DNA of 64,000 nt from Pegea sp. RAD2-039 (taxonomy: Eukaryota > Chordata > Thaliacea > Salpida > Salpidae), in contig JAQGEQ010000091.1 of NCBI GenBank assembly GCA_034620365.1, positions 1 to 64,000 of the forward strand. Reading direction: 5' to 3'. This document shows, piece by piece, positions 49,501-61,743 of the stretch (position 1 is the stretch's first letter; the number at the start of each line of letters is the position of its first letter). The translations under genes were made by a program, and so were the position numbers. The notes under the pieces were generated by a model. It was given only the letters and a program-made list of their open reading frames with translations. It was not told the DNA's origin and made no database searches.

Positions 49501-52500
49501 ATTTCTTGAATTAAATAACAGGCGCCATCAATCTGAAAAAGAAATACATTTAATATTAACTTAAGATGTTTATAAGTTGATAGATTCATCAAAAGTTAAT
49601 CTTGATTTTTTAAATCTCAACAAACTAAGTGACCAAAAATGTTGTATTTAAACACGTGTTTAATCTCAAGTTAAATTTAAACAGAGCCTGCATCAGTTAA
49701 TAGAACAACATATATTTAAATGGAAAGATCGAGATAACCTTTCATGAAATTATTCATGATCAAATTGAAATTATAAAAGCTTGACCTCGTCAAGTATGTT
49801 TGACATTACCCCCTTCCGTAATTTAGTTGCTTATGTCTCAATTTGCGAGTTATTTGAATTTAAGTGAAGCCGTCAATTACTTTGAGGTTCTTTATTACTG
49901 ATGTTCAATTGATAAATTGTTTTGAAATCAGCAGAAAATCATCTTTCAATTATTTGACCCTCTTATATTAGTATACAATTAAATAAATTATATTAAAAGG
50001 TCTATTTAATCGATGTAGCATTTAAAAATATTCTTTTAGTTGACTAGATAAGCAAACAAAATGAAAATTAAATTATAAACATTTTATTTAATTAGTTAAT
50101 TTATACAGATTATAATTTTGATTGATAAAAACCATTTCTATGGTAACTTTACTTACCATCTGCTTCTGTTTCAACAACTTTATAGTCCAGCCCTCGTCAA
50201 CAGCCTTTTAATAGAAAATTGAAATTCTTGTAAAGATTTCAGAAATCAAAGAATTGCTTAATAAACGTTTCAGTCAAACAAATATATAAACGAATCAATT
50301 TAATCAAATAATAAAATGAAAAATGTAGAGGAAACATGAAGTGATGAAGTGATCTTTCTACCGAATAAACTTTGGATTTAGATTACAAATTAGATCAATC
50401 AGCAATTTAGCAAAAATCATTCAAAAATAAAAGTATCAAAAAATAATTAATTCAAATCAACACACATCTTATCAATAAGTTGCAAAAGATCTTTAAAATT
50501 TAAGCTTTAAATAAAATTACAAACAACTCCTAAATATCTTCAATAAGCAAATAATTTCCTACAAAATCGAATAAAAATATTTTTCTGTTATTAAATCGTT
50601 TCAAATTTATTTCAAAACATCTATTAACTTGAAAATACAAAACTAGTTTTCAAATTATGTCATCAGAAACTTACATTTATTCAAATTATAATTTCAGGTT
50701 AGTTTAATTTTTACATTTATTTGAAGGTAATGAACTGACATCAGCAGATTCATTTGCTGTTGAAGCAACATTTAATTAAAAAGAGTTTTCAAATGTCATC
50801 AAAACAAATCTTTAGCAAATCAACTTTCGTTTGTGATAAAAAAAGTAGAAATCTTTTAAAAAGATGCAAGGATTTTGTCAAATAAAATAATTCAAATTCT
50901 TGTTATTTCAACAGTTTAAAAATATTTCCACAAAAAATTTGTGTTTTGATATTCAAAGCTTATCATTCAAAAATACTTCTAAACATCAAAAAATTCATTT
51001 CCAACAAACCTAAATTCTCTTTTTAGTTTTCTTTGGAAGCAATTAGTTTATTAGAGTCTCAGTGAAAAGCTGGAAGTTATAACAAAAAAGGTAAACATTC
51101 TTTTGAAGAAGGAAAGTGAACTCAATGTACTAATCAAACACACATTCAAGTACAACTTCTCAGAACTTGGAAATTTCAAATTAAACAAACAGTGACCTGT
51201 TCAAACACAGCATATGCAATATGAGAATGTCCTAGCTGTGAAGATGATTCGGCAGTTATGTGGATGACGATTGGAATGTGCTCAAAGTCCCATTTAGTCT
51301 AGTAATAAAATAATCAGTTAAATAATTTGTTCACATCTTTTAATTGTTACAAATTTCAATTTGTTTCCTAATAGTAACTTATCATAAAATTATTAAACTG
51401 TTTGATACTCACCGCCAATAATTTATTTTTATGTAAATTTGATGGATTTATCAAGTGAGCTGGTAAACAAAATTGCTGGTTTATTCCAGAATTAAAATGA
51501 ACCAAATCACTGCATTTTTTATCATCTGAAGATGTATAACTGAAATATAAAATTATTATTTATTTATATTACATAAATACTTCAACTGTAAACTACTTTA
51601 TATTTGTATTTCAAAATATTAAACAATAATTATTTTAAAACATTAAAATAAGAACTTACATCACTTCATTATTTACAATTTTTTCTGAAGCGTTGTAGTA
51701 AACTTTTACCGAACAAGGGCACTCAGAGTCAAAAGTAAACTCTAAATTATATAACCTCTCACTACTGTTAATGTCAGTTACTGCTGTTTCACTTGTTGAT
51801 ATAACTTCATCTTGCTTGTGTGCAGAGTAAGGAACTCTGTTTACAAATAAACAATAACAGATTTATCTGTAAGTATATCATATTTGAAGTAACCTTATGA
51901 GACGGATAGAATCTTTTCTGATATTAACTAAACATTTCAGAGCCTGGACCAGATAATTTGATGAAGGAGGAGCATATGAGAACTAAAAATAAATTAATAG
52001 AAATAATAATATTTGATAAGACTATTAAAACATTTTTTATACAACAGTTTAGTGTATTTTGTGATGCAATTTATTGTTAAAACCTTTTGAAAAATGTTAA
52101 TTTTTGAACCACAACTTTAGTGATTAATTATTTCTAGACTAAAAATATATCAACAAAAGAAATTTATTAAAAGTATAAACAAAACGAGTAGATCAGTCAC
52201 ACTGATGACTAATAAAACGTCAATCAAATTAACTTTAATCAACTTCATAAAAGTATTTTATTCAAAAAAACTTTCTCTACTTTTTTTTTAAGTTATAAAA
52301 ACTATAAATGAAGAACCAACTGATTGAGGCTTTAATCCGAGATATTGAAGATCAGAATTTTCACCAAACAAATAGTTTTCAGGTTCTGAAGTCTCAAACT
52401 TTTCATTTCCCATATAGTAATATGGAGCAAAGAATGGACCTAAATAAATTAGTGCTTCATCAATAAATCATTATTTAAGGGAGATTTTAATATGAACAAA

Positions 52501-52650
52501 AAATATTTAATTTTTTTAACTATAATGGATTTCATAATCAGAAAAATGATAAAAATTTGAAGCAAAACCTGTTGTAGGTGGAAAAGTTAAAGAAGAATCA
52601 TCTCTAATAGTTTCAACTCTATCATTACTTCGACTCAGATATGATCCCAT
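43555..52650 (-). CDS. MGRN1: MGRN1/RNF157-type RING E3 ubiquitin ligase (mahogunin), 15 exons
   Basis: Exons (minus): 52650-52569, 52439-52321, 51982-51894, 51836-51660, 51539-51413, 51298-51197, 50204-50157, 49532-49463, 48760-48635, 45409-45284, 44944-44810, 44745-44648, about 44507-44295, 43813-43750, 43634-43555. Phases close to 551 residues (human MGRN1 552). It starts MGSYLSRS (myristoylation-type Gly2). The mahogunin domain follows, with YYYMGNEKFETSEPENYLFG, LVNIRKDSIRLIR, LYNLEFTFD and LLKQKQM. Next are YLIQEIYGIENK and a C3HC4 RING split by intron 9 (ECVVCLSD, CKHLCLCNSC, CPICRQSFRALMQIR), then a tail with PPIPEGYEAVPLIEAINGS. The family ubiquitinates TSG101 and acts in endosomal sorting and receptor trafficking. 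The acceptors of exons 11 and 13 (aaag, no pyrimidine tract) were chosen by phase and are uncertain. Intron 9 (3.2 kb) holds a nested plus-strand gene. Confidence 0.92.
45798..47569 (+). CDS. TPR-like protein nested in MGRN1 intron 9
   Basis: The main exon ends at 47569. The open frame begins at 46655 (304 residues), but its first 22 codons are low-complexity and end at a good acceptor (ttttttttcttag, ending 46721). A better model joins 45798-45828 (MKYTFKEIFE, donor aag|gtagat) to 46722-47569; the phase closes and gives 292 residues. The protein is helical and charged. Its C-terminal third has a tetratricopeptide-like pair, with CLFTLGTAYKNQFRLKESV and DAYERAVEAD as helices of one repeat, and ends in a lysine/glutamate-rich tail. 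I cannot name the family. It runs opposite to MGRN1 and lies wholly between its exons 9 and 10. Confidence 0.7.
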
Positions 52651-53880
52651 AGTTTATAGATATCAATCAAAACTATAAAACTTTCAAAACCATAATTTTT
52701 AACTCAAATAACTAAAATAAATCAACGAATTATATCTTCAATATTTTGACAAATGATAAAACTTTTAATAAATTTTGATAATTTTAATTATAAATTTTTA
52801 TTAAGAAAAACTTTTTACTTTAAGTTTCTGAAATAACTTAACAGTTATATAATAAAATTTAAATTATAATTTATTATTATAAGATAATAATAATATATAA
52901 TAAACACAATTATACATATTTATCATACTTTTAAATAATTTCAATTATGACTATCTCTTATTTTTTTAGTAAGTTCTAAAGTATTGAGATATAAAAAAAG
53001 ACTTTTTTAGTCATATTAGAAGTAAAAGATATAAATATTACAATTATGAAACAAAGTTTAAAAAATTGGAACTATCTGTAAATTATTTAATTAGTTTAAT
53101 CATCATAAAAAAAATTAAAGGCAATTAACCCTGTGTTAACCTTCTTAACAAATAGTCTTTTAATAAATATAAACAATGTTTACATAATTGCATTATAGTA
53201 CAAAGCTAATTTAAATTTGAAATCAAATTAAGTTTTATCAAAATCATTCTAATTATATTTAAGAAACAACAAATTATACTTCTTAAATAAAGCTGGGTAA
53301 TACCAAAGTAATACAAATGTAAACAAAAATATTTTTAGAGCATGATATGAAATTTTTGATAAAATGGTGTTTTTAGGTTTGTTCATTGAAATATTTTTCC
53401 GTAATCAACAAGTTAAACGTTGTTAAAGTAACTCTGATAAAAATTTAAATGTTTCATATCTAAAAATCAATATCGGCCATTTTTCACATTCTTTACACCT
53501 AAGCTTCAAATCTTGCAGAGCAATCTTTTGTAAAAGCTTTAGTGGTTACTCCAGCATAAGTCTTATTTACTCAAAAATGATTGTAACTGCTCGTTTAAGA
53601 ATCTTAGAATACTGATTTAGTTCATTTTATTACATTAATCTATCAACTCAAGAATACATAATTTTCACACTGTTTAGATATTAAGCTGGCTGAATATCAA
53701 GTCATATTTGTGTTATTAAAGTAGTTTGCTTCATTTCTATGATATACACTTTTTTTAAAAGTGTTTAGCTGGAAACTACTAAAAGCTAGCGAAGTATAAT
53801 CACCTCCAATTGCCAAGCAAAAATCTGCTTGTTAAACAGATGTTTATAACTCAAATTTTTTTAAACTATAGTTTATTTCT
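52651..53880. other. Spacer upstream of MGRN1
   Basis: Very AT-rich, with no exon or element recognised. It is part of the 3 kb divergent interval between MGRN1 (minus) and CPSF4 (plus). Confidence 0.4.
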
Positions 53881-53887
53881 TTAATTT

Positions 53888-54290
53888 TTGGAAGGTTTCA
53901 TAGATTTGAAAAAGCAAACAGATTCGATTTTATCTCAAGGGTTTGTATTACAAAAAAAGGGTTCTAGCTATTTTCGTTACAATTTCAGTTTACAGATTAT
54001 TACTTGTCGGTCAGCAAATATTTTTTGTTTCAAAATGCTATGTGATATATTAGAAGACTTTTGTAAAGTGCCATTAAAGTCTCTTACCAGAAGTAGAGTA
54101 ATTTACTTGATATTTACAATTCTTTTATTAATTAAAGGGGTTCCTTAAGGTTTGACATCTTTGTTTTGTATTTGTAATCCCACTATCGATTATATTTTAG
54201 TACTAATTTTAGAAAAGGATTCTTGTATCCATTTAGATTTATTTTTAGTTTTCCGCTTGTTTTAAGTTTTAAACCTATATAACTAAATTT
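53888..54290 (+). pseudogene. Possible reverse-transcriptase remnant
   Basis: A frame of 86 codons ends IKGVP followed by a stop and then GLTSLFCICNPTIDYIL. With the stop in place of the usual Gln this resembles the GVPQGxxLSPLLFxxYxND block of LINE reverse transcriptases. The upstream text is only loosely RT-like. Weak evidence. Confidence 0.25.
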
Positions 54291-54405
54291 TCTTGTAACA
54301 CATTACAGATTACAAAGGGCGCTCTGAAAGACTCATAGATTTGTATATAAGATTTATCTACAAGATACGATTTTCTAATTTATGTAAAGTAAGTCAAAGT
54401 ACTAA

Positions 54406-54444
54406 ATTCAACATATAATTCAATATATAATTCAATATATAATT
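54406..54444. repeat. Three 12-bp tandem units
   Basis: ttcaatatataa repeated three times (the first with one change), in AT-rich spacer. The remaining spacer to 55636 holds nothing recognisable. Confidence 0.7.
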
Positions 54445-55636
54445 TGACAATTGACTGAACTTATAGATAAAATATCTTTCAAAATAAGCTTTAAATAGTT
54501 TTGATAAATGCTTTAAAGTTAAATGTTTTTAGTGTTAAAAGACATAATAAGCTTTTTTTTCTCTTTGAATTCAAGCAATAATTTTTGATATGAAAATTAA
54601 AAAGTTGATATGATTATAGTACTTTTCAGACTTTATTTCTACTATGAATCACTATATTCATCAGATTGATAAAAAGGCATTTTAGTTTCTTTAAGATAAG
54701 AATTTTTCTGAGATTTTTTCAAACTGTTTTGATCGGCTTTTACTTTGTTCTTTTTGTTTTTTAGTACATTAGTTGGTTTTTGATATATGCTTATATTTAA
54801 ACTAATTGGCAAATTATTTGAGTGATATTTTGACTTTATTTACTTAAAATTTGTTGGTTAATAATTTTTATAACTAGGCAACTAAATTTTTGATACAATC
54901 GCACATTTTGTTAATGTTTAGATTTATCATTTTTTGAAACTTTAATTAAAATTAAGTTTTGATTAAATTAAAATAATATTGTGATTGTATAGTCTGCTTT
55001 TTGATTGGTCTACTTAAGCTCAAATATATTTTTATTGCTATTTTCAATTACATTTAACAGATTCAAGTTTAAATAAAAAACATTTTTATCTATTTTTTCT
55101 CTAATTATTCCTCTATGAATAGAAAAAATATGGAACATTGTTTTATTGATTCTGAAAATGTATTCTTTGGATTAATTATTTAATTTTTCTTATGTCAGAT
55201 TCAAATATCATTTTATCTTTTGCCTTTTTCAATATATTGCTATAAAAATATTTCATTACTTAATTTCTTATTTAATTTTTCTTTAATTTTTATTAAAAGT
55301 GATTTTTAAGTTATGTTGAAATATATTATTTAGTTGAAATATTTAGTAATATAAAACTTTGAATTAATAATAATATTAATAAAATTAGTGACATGCTTAA
55401 AGTTCCTTAAAATTTTACTAAATATTTATTTTATATTTATTTTTAGTCATCTTATTTAAATGATTCTTTTAAATATCAGCTCACATAACATTTGTTCATA
55501 AATAATTATTTAAATTCTTTTTAAGACAAATTATAAAAAAGTATTTTTATCGTTGAACATTAGTGTTTACTTCTTTTAAGATTTTTGATTTGCTAAAAGA
55601 GTTTCGGTGGTTTGATATTATATCAAAAGTATCAAT

Positions 55637-57183
55637 ATGCAAGAAGTTGTAGCAAATGTTGAACATATTAAGTTTGGTATGGAAATTGCCATAGAAAACC
55701 AACTTGGAGTGTTGCCTCTTCCATTTACTGGAATGGACAGTAAGTAAAACAGATTTTATGATTGATATTAAAGTTATTATTTTAAGCTTAAAAACTTATA
55801 CAAAATTACATAATATTTTTATTATAAGATTTATTAGTATTTAGTTTATTTAAGAGGATAACTGTATGAAATAATATTTTAAATTATTAAAAATAAATGA
55901 TTAAGAAACTTAAATCCTTTTTTTTTAAGAATCAGGTGCTCCTGTTTGCCATTTCTTTAAGTTAAAGAAGTGCTTACGAGGTGCTAATTGCCCATTTAGA
56001 CACATACAAGGTGATAGAGCTACAGTCTGTAAGCATTGGTTGCGTGGACTTTGTAAGAAAGGCGATCAATGTGAATTCCTTCATGAGTATGATATGAGCA
56101 AAATGCCTGAGTGCTATTTTTATCAAAAGTTTGGTTAGAACCTCTCATTTTTTTCTATTTAATAATTACTTTCTAAGAATTGTTTATAGATAAAAATCAA
56201 AATAAAATTTTTGAATCAGTAAATTTTTCAACAGCAAAATAAATTAAAAATCTTTATATATAAAAAAGGTTTTGTTTACTTTTTTATTGATAATTCATAA
56301 AAAAATGAGATATTTTATATGATATGCAGCTATTTGTTTATATATTGAAATGTGTCTCTGTTTTCAGGTCGATGTGACAACAAAGATTGCCAATATCAAC
56401 ATATAGACCCTGCTGATAAAGTCAAAGACTGCCCTTGGTATGATAAAGGATTTTGCAAGCATGGTGATTACCTCTATTGTTCTTAATCTTGAAATAATTT
56501 TGTATCTTTATCAAGTTTTGATTATAAATTCTTTCTTAGGACCCTTATGTAAATATCGCCATAGAAGACGAATTATGTGCCCAAACTATTTAGTTGGTTT
56601 CTGCCCTGAAGGTTTAAGCTGTAAATTTGCACAGTAAGTCATCATCCATTTCTTTTTCTATTTTCTTTTATTTTTTTGCTTCTAGTCCACGTTGGGAAAT
56701 ACCAGGAGAGTCGTTAAGATTAAGCAAGTGTCGAAATTGCATTGAATTAGGGCAGAAGTGTAATTTATGCTTGCAAGAAAATGTGAGATGTTTCAAAAGT
56801 AATTTTCTTGATGTTATGAATGTTTTTCTTTCAGGAGGATTTATTAGAACATCTTCAACCCACTAAACCATTACAATCTAACGTGAAAAAGGTAGATTAA
56901 GGAAAAAGTATAAACTATTTCTAACTACTTCTTCATTCTAGTTGGTGGATCAAATTTTTGAACAACGAAAACGAGAGCAAAGTATGGGCCTACTTGGTCA
57001 AGGTCGGAATGACAAAATTCGAACCACACCACGTGACATGAGCAGAATAACTTGTTTTAAAGTATTTCAAATTTCCATTATATCCAATTCTAAATTTTCT
57101 TTCTTTAATAGTGTGGACAAAAAGGTCACTATGCTAGCCGATGCCCAGAACTATTCCCTCTAGCGCAACCTGTGAACCACTAG
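55637..57183 (+). CDS. CPSF4: CPSF4 (CPSF30), mRNA 3'-end processing zinc-finger protein, 8 exons
   Basis: Exons: 55637-55739, 55930-56133, 56368-56463, 56540-56633, 56686-56782, 56835-56891, 56942-57061, 57112-57183; phases close to 280 residues (human 269). CPSF4 is the subunit that with WDR33 reads the AAUAAA poly(A) signal. It starts [13 protein letters not shown]. Five CCCH fingers follow, each with all ligands (for example [20 protein letters not shown] and [13 protein letters not shown]). The C-terminal zinc knuckle [14 protein letters not shown] is split by the last intron. Between finger 5 and the knuckle exon 5 encodes an additional [14 protein letters not shown] (C-x2-C-x6-C-x2-C) not present in the human protein as I remember it. 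Introns are 50-234 bp. Confidence 0.95.
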
Positions 57184-57980
57184 CAAAGAATCCTCAGAAG
57201 TTGATTTTTAACGATAATGGTGATGCCACAGATTTTCTGCTGGATTTTTAGCTGATTATTCTTTTATAAACATTATACCGACTAAATGAGGGGTATTTTT
57301 TCTGAGTTATAATAAAATTGTACGATTTAGTAGTTGCTTAGCAGTTTAACTTATAAGTCGGCAAAAGCAAACTAAATTATTACTTCCTAGCAACAAAAAT
57401 CTGGTGATTAACCGTATTGATAGTAGATAAATAAGATTGAACATTAGATAAGAAATTTGTTGACAAAAGAATATAGAAAGTCACCCAAAGGCAATTTGCA
57501 CCGAAAATAATTCAGTAGCTCTATAAGTTTTGATATAAGACTGACAAGGGAACAGTTATCAAAGTTTTTGTTAGCTTGATCTTTCTTGAAAGTAAAACTT
57601 TAAACTTTCAGAGTGAAATAAATCACTTACCTAAATGATTTTTTAAAAGTTTTTATCGTAACTCTTTATTAAGCAGTTTTTTGATGTTAGCCTAAAATCC
57701 TGGCTTTTTATCAGGTTTGTTTTAGTCAGCTAGAAACAAAATTTGTAGACATAGAATCTAAAGAACTTACAAAATTATTTTATTGTCGACTTTTAAATTT
57801 TTCCCAAATAGAATTTTTTGACAATAGTCAGTAGCAAAATAGAATTGTAATTACACAATTTTCACTTAAACTTGCAGAAAATAAATTCTAATCTTAAAGT
57901 TTCACTAACTGAAAGAAGATAAAGGTCTTAAATTAATAACTTAATTATGATACAAAGATGAAACTTTGTCGAAGGCTAAC
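57184..57980. other. Spacer downstream of CPSF4
   Basis: A likely poly(A) signal (aataaaa) lies at about 57310. Otherwise AT-rich sequence without recognisable content. Confidence 0.45.
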
Positions 57981-57984
57981 GAAA

Positions 57985-58330
57985 AACACTCAACACCGTT
58001 TACTATCGTTGTCTTCGTCGCATATTACGTTTAATGAGGTAAAAAAAGATCTCAAACAAAAAAGGAAGTGTTAATCCACAGTGGTCTGACAACACTGCAA
58101 GCTAAGCAACCAAAAGTCTTCCTGGCTCGGACACATCCATCAAATGGATGACGGACTGATCCCAAAGGATCTGTTGTACGGGGAGCTATCTAAAGGCAAA
58201 CGTAACATCGGTGGTCCCTGTCTACGTTTCAAAGATACCTCCAGCGCGATTAAAATAACATCGATACTGGCAACTGGGAAGATATCACAAAGAAACTAAA
58301 GAAGAGAAAGAAGAAAAAACAAAAAAGAAA
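57985..58330 (+). mobile_element. RTE-like LINE fragment (end of ORF2)
   Basis: One frame gives YYRCLRRILRLMR at about 58000. After frame changes, about 58120-58235 reads WLGHIHQMDDGLIPKDLLYG and ELSKGKRNIGGPCLRFKDT, the conserved C-terminal segment after the reverse transcriptase in RTE/BovB-type and related LINEs (usually LGHVxRMxDxRxPKxLLYGEL). It is broken by frameshifts and clearly not functional. Confidence 0.7.
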
Positions 58331-58489
58331 CCCTAAAGGCTTTTTCTATTCTATTTCACTGTGTCTTGCTCGTATATTTCCTTCGCATTTAACTGTGTTT
58401 TGCTTTGTTTTTTAAAATCACCACTCAAAGCACATCGTACATAGTCTTTCTCGGCCGAAACAGGCCCTTATTTATGATACTATTAGTGT

Positions 58490-59060
58490 AATATTAAATA
58501 ATTGTACCTAAATCTTATAGAAAAAAATCCAATTGCTTTATCGTTGGATACAACTTTGCATCGTAAGTTTGTTAAGAAATGTAAGTTTTATATTTTATAT
58601 GAAAGCCTTCTTTTTTCTATAAAGCTATCGAATTCCGATCTCGCATTACTATTCAAAATTATTAATGGTTTTTGTTTAGTTAATTTCAACAAATTCTTTA
58701 AAAAATACAAACTTTCATATGTTCTTGAGGGCTCGTCATTCAAAATTAAAATTATTAAAATTAACAACTTTTTCAATAGTGTAAACACGGTTTGGAATCT
58801 TGGAAAATATTTGGAATCACCGCTTTTAGAGCTTTACTTAAAAGATAATATTTAAGTAATTTCCTCATTTCGCTATATACAACTCTTCCAGTTTCTTCCA
58901 TTCCTTTATTATTTTCTTTTATTATGCTATTATGTTAAATTGTGGTACTTAAGACCTTTTCATTATCTTTCTTCTCATGTTTTTGATCGCTTCAAGAGCT
59001 GCATATTTTGTCATTTGCAGCTAGGTAAAAACTTGAATAAATAAATGAATTACTTGCATA
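58490..59060 (+). mobile_element. LINE fragment, ORF2 C-terminus and 3' tail
   Basis: A frame to 58855 (about 117 codons) has LLFKIINGFCLVNFNKFF and then VNTVWNLGKYLESPLLELY, the pattern of CR1/L2-type ORF2 C-termini (xLYKIINGxxDxxxxxFF ... NxWNxLPxxVVxAxSL). It is followed by a 3' UTR with gtggtacttaagaccttttc and the tail aataaataaat at about 59037. Tails alike occur at 17640-17790 and 17990-18105. It may be a 5'-truncated insertion. Confidence 0.65.
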
Positions 59061-59594
59061 ATAATTATCTCTTTGTTTATGCTAAAGAAATAATTTGTTG
59101 ATATAATGAATGATTATTAGAAACATCAATAAATGTTTCAAAGCTTTGTTTTGTTAAAAAATTATTTTATTTCAAGTTTGATTTATTCAATAAGTTTTTA
59201 AAATAAACAGAAATATCACTTGAATAGATTTTTTAAAGAATTTCAACCAGAATAATGAGTAAATGTGGTTGCACAGGACTTAGGCTACTTTATTGTTAAA
59301 CGGTTTTTTTTTAATCAAACAGATAAACCTGTAAATGAAAAATGAATATACGCAGTGTTTATACTTTGCAAAGTTTTAACACTTAACTGAGTATGACAAT
59401 TTTCCTAATAATGTTGCCTACACTCCAGTCAAACCCTTACTACCATTTTTAACCTTTCTTGGTTTATAGTGACTGTTCATGAAGTGCTCTTTATTTTCTG
59501 CCTTAAATTTTTGTGAGCTTGAGAGCCTAAGTTATTTGGTTTGTAAATAGGTTGGCAAAAAGACGAAGAAATGACCTACTTCGTCTAAGTACTG

Positions 59595-59955
59595 CCATGC
59601 TATATGCTAGGGCAAATTTTAAGAGATCCAGATGTAGCAGGATTTCAATCTCCACGCCATCAAGGTTTACAGTGGAAGAGAAGGACTGATGCAGCTACAT
59701 CCAGCTGACGTCGCAGAAGCTGCCAGAACAATACTGAGTAGAGTGACGAACCGCCTACGAAGCTATAACTCCGTCTTTGAATTAGGAGTTTTGCGTTTTC
59801 AAAGAGTGTTGTCAGTAACTTGACTCACAAAGATTTTCTACCCAAGTATTTTTATGGACTTTTCTTTGTCTCAAATATTTGTCCAGCTGGGCTCGAACCC
59901 GAGACCTTCCGCTTGTGATACGGGCGAGATAACCGCTTCACTACGGAGTAAGCAG
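59595..59955 (-). mobile_element. Full-length tRNA-Val-like SINE
   Basis: On the minus strand the head keeps both pol III promoter boxes: A box tagtgaagcgg (about 59942) and B box gggttcgagccc (about 59890). Overall it reads like tRNA-Val (ccgtagtgaagcggttatct). The body follows with cttgggtagaaaatctttgt, core gtagctgcatcagtcc (about 59690) and tail ggcgtggagattgaaatcct. It is the best preserved of four copies and shows the family architecture. Confidence 0.85.
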
Positions 59956-59959
59956 GCTC

Positions 59960-61743
59960 TCAAGCTTTTAACAAACAAATTAAACGATGAATTATTAAAA
60001 ATTATTATTTAAGAGGCAACAATTATTCAATTATTCTATTATATTTCAATATTCAATTTGATGTGTTTGAAAAAACTCACGATAAAAATGTAAAGAAGTT
60101 TGTACATACACTAATGCCAAGATAGATTCTTTAATAAGTATTACTGTAAGCAGAATTAATCATAAGTTAATTTTGCTTATTGTGTTTTTACACCTCTAGT
60201 TGTATGTTAATGAAAATTTCTTTGGCTCTTACAAAAATACTTTTGTTTCAACTTGAGCATATGAAATTAGTAATAACTTAATTCCAATAAACAACTTATT
60301 TCACTTAATGATATATAATCACTGATAAAACTATAGGATCAATTTCAAATTACTTCAATATTTTGGGTACGTTATAAACACAAGCCAATAATATAATTGG
60401 GGGCTGTGATAAATAACTATTTCAAATAATTGATGATTTATTGAAGCTAAGAGTATATTCTATACTGATTGTCGATGTATTCCCATAAAATACTTATACA
60501 GTTAGATTGTTAGCTTTTATATTTATAAAATTTATGAATCCTAATTGGCTAAAGATTGTTTTAAATAGCTTTATTTAATTTATAACTAAGAAAACTTTAT
60601 ATTAAATAATTGCTGTAGATATAAAATTTGGCAAATATAATTTTCATAAAGTTTTATATCAATAGGTTAATATGGTCAATTATGTAGAAGTCAGAAGTTA
60701 AAGGATATTTCAAAACGAGAAAATAAATTAGACTTTGAAAACTGTTCAGATAAATTTAGATATAAAAGTTTAAAAAAGGATTTGAAAGAATATTACTAAG
60801 CAGAAGAACAAATTGATATCTGCTTTGTAATCTGCCCTCTAGTAGAAAATACGTTGAACGATTTGAAATACTTTTTGATTTTCTTCACCAGTTTATAATT
60901 ATTATTACAATAGCTGAATAAAAAAAATTATTTTTTTTTAAAGAACTTTTTTTTATTTTTTCTTCATATCCCATCTAAATACATTTAGCCCTAGTTTGTT
61001 TTTATTTACAATTTTGACTGAGAGCATAATAGTAATAAAAGCAATAATAATTCCAATGACGTAGATGTAGTCAGCTCTTCATATCTCATTATTAAATTAG
61101 AATTTATGTTATTCTCCTCAGTACCTTTTGTTTCTGTTATTAAATGTCATTATTCATGGTGAGATCGTGTAAAAAAATTTAGTAATGTGCGTTTTTACAT
61201 TATGTAATCATTATCTTATTTTTGGTTTATCATCTTTAATTTCTATAACTTTAAGCATTATATCTCCTGCATTTTATTTCTTATCAATTAAATATTTTAA
61301 CAGATTTTACTATAATTTAAATAATTCTTTTATCAACAAACTATGTAGAATAAAAAAAATAGTCTACGGTTATTTCAAGTTATACAATAATTTTTACAAG
61401 TATTAAAATAATAATTTCTTTTGCATACTGATAAAAGTTGATGCAATAATATTTTTTTAATTACTTAGTAACATTATATATTGAAATGATTATTTGAATG
61501 TAATTATGGTTTTTGTAGTTTTATATTATATTATGATTTTATTTATTCAGGATCATTTCTAAGATGATAATTGCATGTGCTTTGCAAATAAAGAAAACTT
61601 TCAACTTATTCTTCAAAATATTATAAAATCAACTAATTTATTAGTCTATGAATGTTTGCCATTTATTTAAACTAATGTTTTGTTTGTTCTATTTAGAGTA
61701 CAGTGGCAATTGCTTTGTATGATTGTTTTAAATCTTTTAAAGA
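59960..61743. other. Spacer upstream of SIAH
   Basis: AT-rich; no exon recognised. A frame at 61185-61406 is a hydrophobic low-complexity run (Leu/Ile/Phe/Asn) without support. Confidence 0.4.

Noticed and set aside
59880..59950. Functional tRNA-Val gene on the minus strand
   Set aside because: A and B boxes are present, but stem pairing is poor (anticodon arm imperfect) and the sequence runs straight into the SINE body.
61185..61406. Hydrophobic ORF resembling a membrane protein
   Set aside because: Phe/Ile/Asn/Tyr-rich frames arise readily from AT-rich DNA; no start context or homology.
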